From NCBI GenBank assembly GCA_949126835.1, contig OX421506.1, forward strand, positions 13,764,784 through 13,828,783: 64,000 nt of DNA. Direction: 5' to 3'. Below are positions 31,901 through 40,900 of the stretch, in pieces (positions within the stretch are counted from its first letter, which is position 1; each line of letters begins with the position of its first letter). The notes below the pieces were generated by a model. It saw nothing but the letters and a program-made list of their open reading frames with translations, did not search any database and was not told the origin of the DNA. Source of the stretch: Anisus vortex (taxonomy: Eukaryota; Mollusca; Gastropoda; Planorbidae). The translations under genes and the position numbers were made by a program.

Positions 31901-34900
31901 TCTCGACTTGTCATGACCCTAACATTGTTGACACAGCTAATCGCAGATGCAAAGGTGGATCTCTCATTCAGATCAACATGCCTCATTTAGTAAAAGATTA
32001 CAACCATTTCATGGGCGGGACGGATAAGAACGACCAAATAACTCGACTCTACCGCGCATGTCAACACCACCGCTGGCCAAGGAGGCTATTCAAAAAATTT
32101 GTGATGTGGGCTGTCTACAATGCTTTTGTAATATTCCAAACGATCTGCCCCCTGAAGGCCAAAAAAATCAGTTTCAGACAGTTCATGGATCAATACTCTT
32201 TGGACTTAGTAGGTGGATACAGGGCCAGTGCGGTGCAGAGAATAGCTCGGCATTCAGATGCAACTGTGCGACTCCAGAACGTGGGACTGCACATGCCTGA
32301 AATTCCTCAAAATGACAGTAGAAACCATCTGTGTGCTGTATGCTCCTATAAATTTAACAAATTCAAAAAAGAAAACCCTGATGTACCTTACTCGGAGTAC
32401 CCAGTCAAAGCTGTCAAGTCTTCAGTTCGCTGCACACAGTGTGAACGCTACTTGTGTGTAAAGAGAGGGAGCACCTGCTGGATCGACTGGCATACTAAAG
32501 TTGAATTTTGGCGCTAGAGTTCAGGTAGACCTATTCTTTTACTTGCATGTTCAATTTTATGTTGTTATCTTTGACGGTTTTTCCTCAGTGGTCACTCAAT
32601 CATGATATATTGCAAAATAGACATAAAATGCTCAGGAGCCCAGGCAGAGGGTAAAAATAGGCACAAGGTGGGCAGGGCTCAAAGGGTTAAAATATAAGTG
32701 CTTTTATGGTGTAAGCTAATATTGTTGAATGCTTTCAGAGTAAAAAATCTACAGTGGTACCTCAGGTTACGAATGCCTTAGGTCACAAACAATTTGTGTT
32801 ACGAAAAACAACTTTGAAATTTGTTTAAGAACAAAGGCTAAAGAGAGCATGTTTTAATGTTGGAGACAATTAATTAAATACAGTAGCCTACAAACTAATG
32901 CCGCACTGTACTAACATTGCTTAATGGTAGCCTAGTTTTGCAGCCACGATTTTCTTGTCCTACTACACAGCAGTAAAAGATTTCTTAGCAGTGGCACTGT
33001 GTTCAGTTATCTCTTTCATTAGTTGTTAACCCCTTCAATAAGGTCAAAGAATAGTAGTGGTGCAGCTAGGAAGCAGAAAAATATAATAGTAAAGGTAAAA
33101 ATAGAAATAAGTATAAAACATGAAAATGGCATTTGTGTGTGCACCATTGTTAATAACTACGGCATTGCAATATCATCTCCACTATCAAAAAGAAAAAGTG
33201 TTCTTCAAATTAGTTGATGATAGACTAAATCCTTTGTTATCTTTTACATTTTTCATTTAATTTATTTCATAGTTTTCTTTATCATTAATTAATGTTGAAG
33301 TACACAAATTCTTAGGATTTTGTCAGGTAAACAAACTACAGTATGTTAATAAAAAAAAAGAATGATTCTTTTATCTTGACACGGATCATATCTGTTTCAT
33401 TGATTTCAATGTATTAGGTTACAAACTGAGTTCTGTAACAAATTAAGCTCGTAATCCGAAGTACCACTATATTTGAGTTTTACAAAATTTTTGCTTCTGT
33501 GTGGTACTTACAGAAAACATTTCATTAGTTCATCATGCAGTGTACATTTGCATTACCTCTTTCAGCTGTTAACAAATTTTTATGCTCAGATTGATAATGT
33601 TCATCGCAACTATTGTCAAAAGACTTGGGCTTCATCAGCACAAGCCATTGTGCAAATCAAGAACACACAATGGAATATTTGGCTAAACTAGCAGAGGATA
33701 CACACTCAGTACTGTCAGTGTGGCCGATTTTTAGTTGCTGAAGAAAAGCAATTGAGTAAAAAAAAAAGCTTTTTCAGTGGGGCTAAGTGGCCTTGCAGCC
33801 GAACATTGGAGTGCCAATTCAAAGGTCTCTGGTACGAATCCAGGTACAATGATAGGAATTGTTTCCCCTGAGTCTACCCAGCTTTGAGGGTTACCTGACA
33901 TCAGTTAGGGACTAATTAAAATGCAACTAGGCATTGTGCTAGCCACGCAATCCTCTCGTATCCCATTGTCAATGAAACTGGTGAACTTTGATTCACTAGT
34001 CCTAGGGGAGCTTTTAACATTTACAACAATAAAGCTAGTGTATAGGTGGCCGCCAATGGAGTTTATTTAACCAAACCACTTAAATATGATTCTGTTATTT
34101 ATCTCCAAATTTTACCATTTTCACAGCTCTCTATTTTGTTAATCTGTATAATTTTTGGATACCTTTTCAGTTAAAAGTTCGATGCTTGTTCACTTTTGAT
34201 CCTGAAACAGATGAGCATATACCATGTAGAGAAGCGGGTCTGAAATTCAAGGTACAATAGTATTTGTTTTTACTTTTTACTATGATTATTTTTACGATGT
34301 TGGATGATCAAAGGTTATAGATGCTCTTCCAGTAGTGAAAGCAAGTTCAAGCATGAGGCTATTTGCCTTACAGCTTGGACAATTTTCTCTCTCTACTTGT
34401 TAGACATTATCAACATTTTTTCCATTTAATAAACAGTGTTGTTGGGCAGTTTAATTTATATTTCTTTTTTCTAATGTTTATTGAAAGATTGGAGACATTC
34501 TGGAGATAGTAAATGATGATGATCCAACATGGTGGCAAGCAAAATATGTGTCAGATGCAATGGGCACAGTCAATACTAGCATGACTTTAAGCGCACGGCT
34601 TATACCAAGTAAACACTATCAAGAAAGGTAATTTAATTTTAATATACTGGCATTACAACTTTTCTAATGTGCATCATTTAGTTTTTTAAATATTTGTTAT
34701 CATTAAAAGTGTTTATAAGGTTAAAGAGACGACTTGTCTGAAGGATTAGACAATAGCTTCCAAATTGATGCTATATTACTAGATTTTTCTAAAGTGTTTG
34801 ATAAAGTTCACCATACTAGTTTACTTACATCAGTGGATTCAATACTTTCTGATGGGTAGAGAACAAACTGTAATAATTAATGGCTCTAAGTCATCACCAA

Positions 34901-37900
34901 TAACTGTAAACTCAGGAGTTCCACAAGGAACTGTTCTAGGACCTTTACTATTTCTAATTTATATTAATGACTTACCTAATTGCATCAACACAGGATCAAA
35001 AGTAAGATTATTTGCAGATGATTGTATAAATTATAGCACAATAAATTTTTAAAAAAAAGATAGTGAACTTTTACAAAAAGACCTAGATGAACTACAAAAA
35101 TGGGAATCTAACTGGAGTATGTCTTTTCACCCAGAAAAATGCCAACTGCTAAGAGTATCCAAGAAAAAGAAACAATGCAAAGTACTTAGGAGTAATAATT
35201 AATGATAAGTTATCTTGGAATCCACATATTGATGAAGTAATTTAAAAATCTAAATAAACATTAGGCTTCATAAAAAGTAACTTCTACAAATATAATATTA
35301 TGTATTTAATTAATTGGATTTATTATTTAGTTTGGCTCATTGATTAAACGCAATATAGAAAATAGTATCTTGTAAAGTAAACCAAAAATCAAATTTTGGT
35401 ATTTCAATTAAATAACAAATAAAACTGAACAAAAACTATACTAGGGAAGTCAAGGGTTTAAGATACCATAAAACAATTTAATGGTTTAAAAACAAAGTTG
35501 ACAATTACAATAGCTAAAAAGGCAATAATAAAAATAATCATCAAATACAACTCTACCTTAAAAAAAAAATCCCCAAGTGAATGCTTATAGCACAGTGATA
35601 CAACAACAATAAAAATATCTTGCACAAGAACTTTTAGTAGAATTACAAATATAAAAATATATTACAAATATAAATGCGTATACAAGAAACGTGAGTACAA
35701 TAATTGATGTGCAGAGAAGACAACTCTACTCAATGTGTGTGTACCAAAACTGTGTCTCCGCTAGTAGTCGGGTCTTTATATACTTTTTATCAAAAGTATG
35801 TTTCAAGAAAAGAACTTCTCTAGAAAATAAACGATTTCAATAATAAACGATTTCAAGGTCAATAATAATATTTCCATGCGTCAAAACTAAACAACATTTT
35901 CTAGAAATAATAGAAATGACCACAGGTCAAAATCAAAAGGAATAAAAGAAAAAAAAACTTTCCTTTGGTGTGCGCTGAAGCGTGACATTACCAGACAACA
36001 GCGTACAAAAGAACAAGGGAGAAGGGATCAAGCGTGACGGGACAAAAATATACTAGAATCTTCTAGTACGTAGCAATAATAAGAACTTAAAACTAAAATG
36101 CTATCTCATATTGGTTAAACCTTTACTAAAATATGCATCTTCTGTATGGGACCCATCAACTAAAGAAAACCTTAAAAAATTAGAACAATTTCAGAAAAGA
36201 GCTACATGGTTCATTACTGGCGAATATTCACAACTGACAAGAGTAACACCAATAGTGGAATCACTAAACCTTGAAACACTAGAGGACAGAAGGGTAAAGA
36301 GTAATGTTGTAATAATACATAAGGCATTAAATTCTAATTTAGAAATACCACACAAAAACAATCTGTTACAATGCTCAGATAAACATACGGACAAAATCAC
36401 TTTCCTTATCCCTTATGCGTGAACAAATGCATATAAGTACTCTTTCTTCCCGAGTGGTATTCGAGCATGAAATGGGTTGCCGGAACAAAGCAGGAAAACC
36501 AGTAACTTAACATCATTTAAAACACTAATAGAAATGCAGGACTAGGCTCAAACCCTGGATCTGCGTAGGATGCAATAATCTTCTTTATAGAAGAAGCGTC
36601 TGTAATGTATAAGATATGAAGAAGATCAATGCTGGGTATTTTTTTCCATTTTTTTTTTCATAATATCAACTGAAATTGACGTGTAGACTTCTGTTTAAGA
36701 TTAGATTCGTAAATAATGTATAAAAATTTTTTTTAGTTACAATGAATATTTTTTTAACCATGTGTTTTATTTTAATAATGATATTCAACAAAATAACAGT
36801 TATTTCAGACACTTTATATCAACATATCTTTTCTGTTAGAAAGAATTGAGGTTAGGTGCTTTAACTTTAGGCACTGAAAACTAAATTTGTTTCTAACTAT
36901 ACAAAATTGTTTGTACCTGGCTAAAGTTTGAGTCTGAAAATACTTTTTTTACTGGGATTATTGTGACAACATCAATGAAAAGTAAACATTTTAATCATAT
37001 TTACAGTGTTGAAATTATGAGGCGAGTTCGTTTGAGAGAGCTGAAAAATCCACCTAGTGAGTACTGCTAATAAAATCATGCCAGTTAGATACATTTTATC
37101 AATTTTTTCTTTCAATGTTGTTTGCACTCTATACATTTCTTTATTACGGCTGTATTTTTTATATTTATAAATATGAAAAAATGTTATATTGTTTTTATTT
37201 GAATATATTTTTAGAATCAATGAATATTAGAAATATGTTATTTTAGCTTAAATGTTCTTTTTGATATTGAATTTTTCTTAAATTTTGTAAACAATTTTGT
37301 TGAAATATACTAATATTTTTTAATTCAGGATCAATTAGTCCTTGTCGATACAGTCCAAAGATTCCAAAACAAAAACGTTTAAGGAAGACTATGTATCATA
37401 TTGTACAGAGTGGTGGTTAGTATAATAATAATAGGTTTTAAAATGTATGTTTAAATTGCTTTCATGATTTAAGTAGATCTTTTAAATTGGTAAAAATGCA
37501 TTTATCATAATAGTTATAATAGTCAGAAATTAAGCAAGTAACACAAACCTTTAAATTTAGTTAATAATTTTTTTTTCCATATAATATCATATCTAAAAGT
37601 TGGAATAGTTTTTTTGTTTGTTTGTTATGAATGTTTTTAACACAAAATATTGTTTTATCCCCTATTTTTAACTACTAATATATTTTAAACTTCTCTCTGT
37701 AGTTTTTTCAGACTTTGATACAGATGAGATTTCAACTTATGAAGAAGTGGAATTATATTGCCCTAAACAACCCCTGAAATTATTCAGACCCATTATATTT
37801 ATTGGTAAGTACCGTATATAAGTAAGTTGTAAAAAACATAGCTTAAAGCAGCTAGTGGCTACATGCGGCTCGCTAGTTGGTCATCTTGTGGCACACAGAG

Positions 37901-40900
37901 TTGTGTCAAAAAGATTCTTTTTGTGGAAGTAATTATCTCAGTATGTTGATTCAACTATTGTGTGAACTTGTCATATGTTTGTGTTAAGAAACAGAACCTT
38001 GAGCTCATTTTAAAAAGTGTGCTGACCAGTCTTGCATGGATAGCTGTGAAATGTGCATAGCAATGTGTAGTGCTATCAACAGCAGTTTTGCAACATCTTC
38101 TATTCTATCTAAAAGAAATGAAAAAGATAATTTGAAACAGCCAAACGTTAAATTCATATTTTATGCCCTAGCCTTTATTTTAATAAAAGCACAGATATAA
38201 TTGACAGTACGAAAGTTTGATTTTTATCATGGGTGTTAGGGTCCATTTTAGAAAAAAAACAGAAGAATTAGCAACACTTTATATAGGACATGTCTTGCTC
38301 ATGATATTTGCTGGGAGCAGTTACTTTGAAATTGCTTCACAGTTAATTACAACTAAACAACCCATCTAACTTAATAAAAACTGAAAATTTAGTACAATTT
38401 ATAGAAATTGAGGCCTTCAAATTTCAATACTAAATTTTCATTGAATCACACAGTTTTTTTCTAAGTCCCTTAAAATTGACCTTGTCATGGTGGTCATCAA
38501 AACAATGAGCTTTATCAATATCTTTATGATTTTTAGTAATGGAATCATCCTTAGTTTCTATACAGTAACTTATTTGGTGTGAATAGTCAGTCAGTGCATA
38601 TTTTTTAACAGGTGCTCCTGGTGTTGGAAGAAATGAATTGAAACGAAGGCTGAAAGCCAGTAACCCAAACCATTTTGAGGAAGTTGTACCTTGTGAGTAC
38701 ATTATTTGTCATACTTTTATATTCTATTTAACAAGTAGCTCTTTAATTTGTTTTTAAAGTGATATTTATTTATGAAGATCTTAACCCTTTGAACCCTGAA
38801 CTCCTTTCCCTTAAATTCCCCTTTCTCTTGGCTCCTGGGAAAAATCAACACATAACAGACATACAAGGAAAACATGTGCCCTAATTTAGTAAATATCTTA
38901 TCTTCTTTTATTCATTAATGCAGCGCCCATTATAATCACTTTATTGTAAATATTCACTCTTAGTATGCGGAGCCGTCTAGTGTTCAGATATTTGATCCAA
39001 GCAAATTTACTCTTTCGCCCAACAACTTTTGAAGGTCTAATAAAGGTCTAGACAATGTTTATTTATTATCCAAAACACAATTTTGTCACTTATATATCAA
39101 CTATATTAGGTTCCACAGTCTTCTTCCTTTAAAACAGTTAATTGTTTTTTTTTTATGTGTTTAGAAAGTAACTTACCACTTGTTGTGCGTTAATTGGATG
39201 CTAAGTCATCTTTTGCCATTTCATAGCTGCTTTTTTATATATTGTAAAACATATAAAAAATACTAAGTTAACAGTCAACTATGGGCGCCACCATTACCGC
39301 TACATTCCATAAATAGTATTTTGTGCTGTATGTCAGCATTCAATGCATATAAAGGATATATATTTAAAAAAAACAGGCTTGTTTCATTCTTTGTATAATT
39401 CAATTTTTTCCGTGACCATGTTTATCAATTGTTGAGGCTACTCAAACTTGTTATTTACAAAGATAAAATGCTTGATGCTTTTATTTTCTAACAATTTTTC
39501 ACTTTTTATCAGATACTAGTAGGGAAAAAAGAGCTCATGAAGAAGAAGGCAAAGAATATAACTTTCTTACTCGAGAGGAGATGGAAGTACAGATAATAGC
39601 TCAAAAGTAAATTTTCTTGGTGGCTTTTAGATGGGCTGAAGTTTGAAGTTTTAATAAATAAATTATCAAAGGAGTAATAAGGTTATGACATATGCTTCCT
39701 TAATTTTTTATTCTTACATTTTCATTAGATTTGTTGAATATGGTGAGTACAAGGGCAACCTTTATGGAACAAGCTTAGAATCCATTAAATCTGTAATTCA
39801 ACGAGGAAAGGTTTGCCTTCTGGCACCACATACACAGGTAAGGCAATTTTTTTAGTTTACTATGCTCTATAATACTATAATATAGAATGCACACAAGGGC
39901 CATATTTTTATCATTACATGTGACACATCCTTACAAAATGATTGATAGTTTGCGGGATCTTGTCTAAGATACAAGAGTTTAATTTCATGTAGTACAAATG
40001 TGTTTTATTTGTCAAATAGTTTTTTACTTAATTTATCAATCTTAAATACTTTTAAAATTTTTTTTTTCTTGAAAATGTTATACAATATTGAGATAGTTTA
40101 AGCTATTATATTTAACAGTATTATAATTTTTCTTTCAAACAAAAAGGCTATTAACGCTTTCTCTCCGGATCGACAATCCCAGCGTCGATTTTAAAATGGC
40201 CTTTTTTTCAGGATCGACGATGCCAGCGTCGATTTGTTAAAATAAGTTTATTTCGTTTATTTTCAACGCTATTCTTTTTATTTTACTTTTACATAAATCT
40301 AGAATGATTTCCCTTTGAATAACATCCGGATTTGTGTTTACATTGTGATTTTTATTGAAAAAAATGCATTTTTATCGACTTTTTTTTCACCCGTGTAGGG
40401 CCGTATGTGGTGGGTAGTGATCATAAATGATAAAAACCGGCTTTATATTTATATTTTTAAAGAAATATTTGTTTTTAATAGTGAAATAGGGCATATATTT
40501 TTGGAAAACAATGTAGTTAATTAATTTTGGGAATGAATTTATTTTTGGTGTGAGCCTTGGAATTTGTGTTATGTAAGACTTTAGTGAGTAATTTTTTTTT
40601 TTTATTTTCGTTTTAAAGATTAATTTTTTTTATATAAATTACACACGATTTTATATTCTCTGTAAGGAGCTTTTAGTTTCCTTTAATTCAATACCAAATA
40701 TGATATAGTGTGATTAAAACCAAAGGAGTTATTAAGATTTGAAGATAGCAATAGTAATGAATGACAAAAAGAAAAAAAGGATAATTCCGTCAGAATAGGG
40801 AAAATAATTCCGGAAAGAAAGAGTTAAACTCCAATACAGATATATTATAAAAACCTTAAATTGCATAATAGAGGGTTAAAAGTGCCCAATTGTGTTATTT

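Noticed and set aside
31639..32517. Separate second gene starting with GTG in the piggyBac
   Set aside because: Same frame as the upstream part, broken only by one TAA; eukaryotic translation would not start there.
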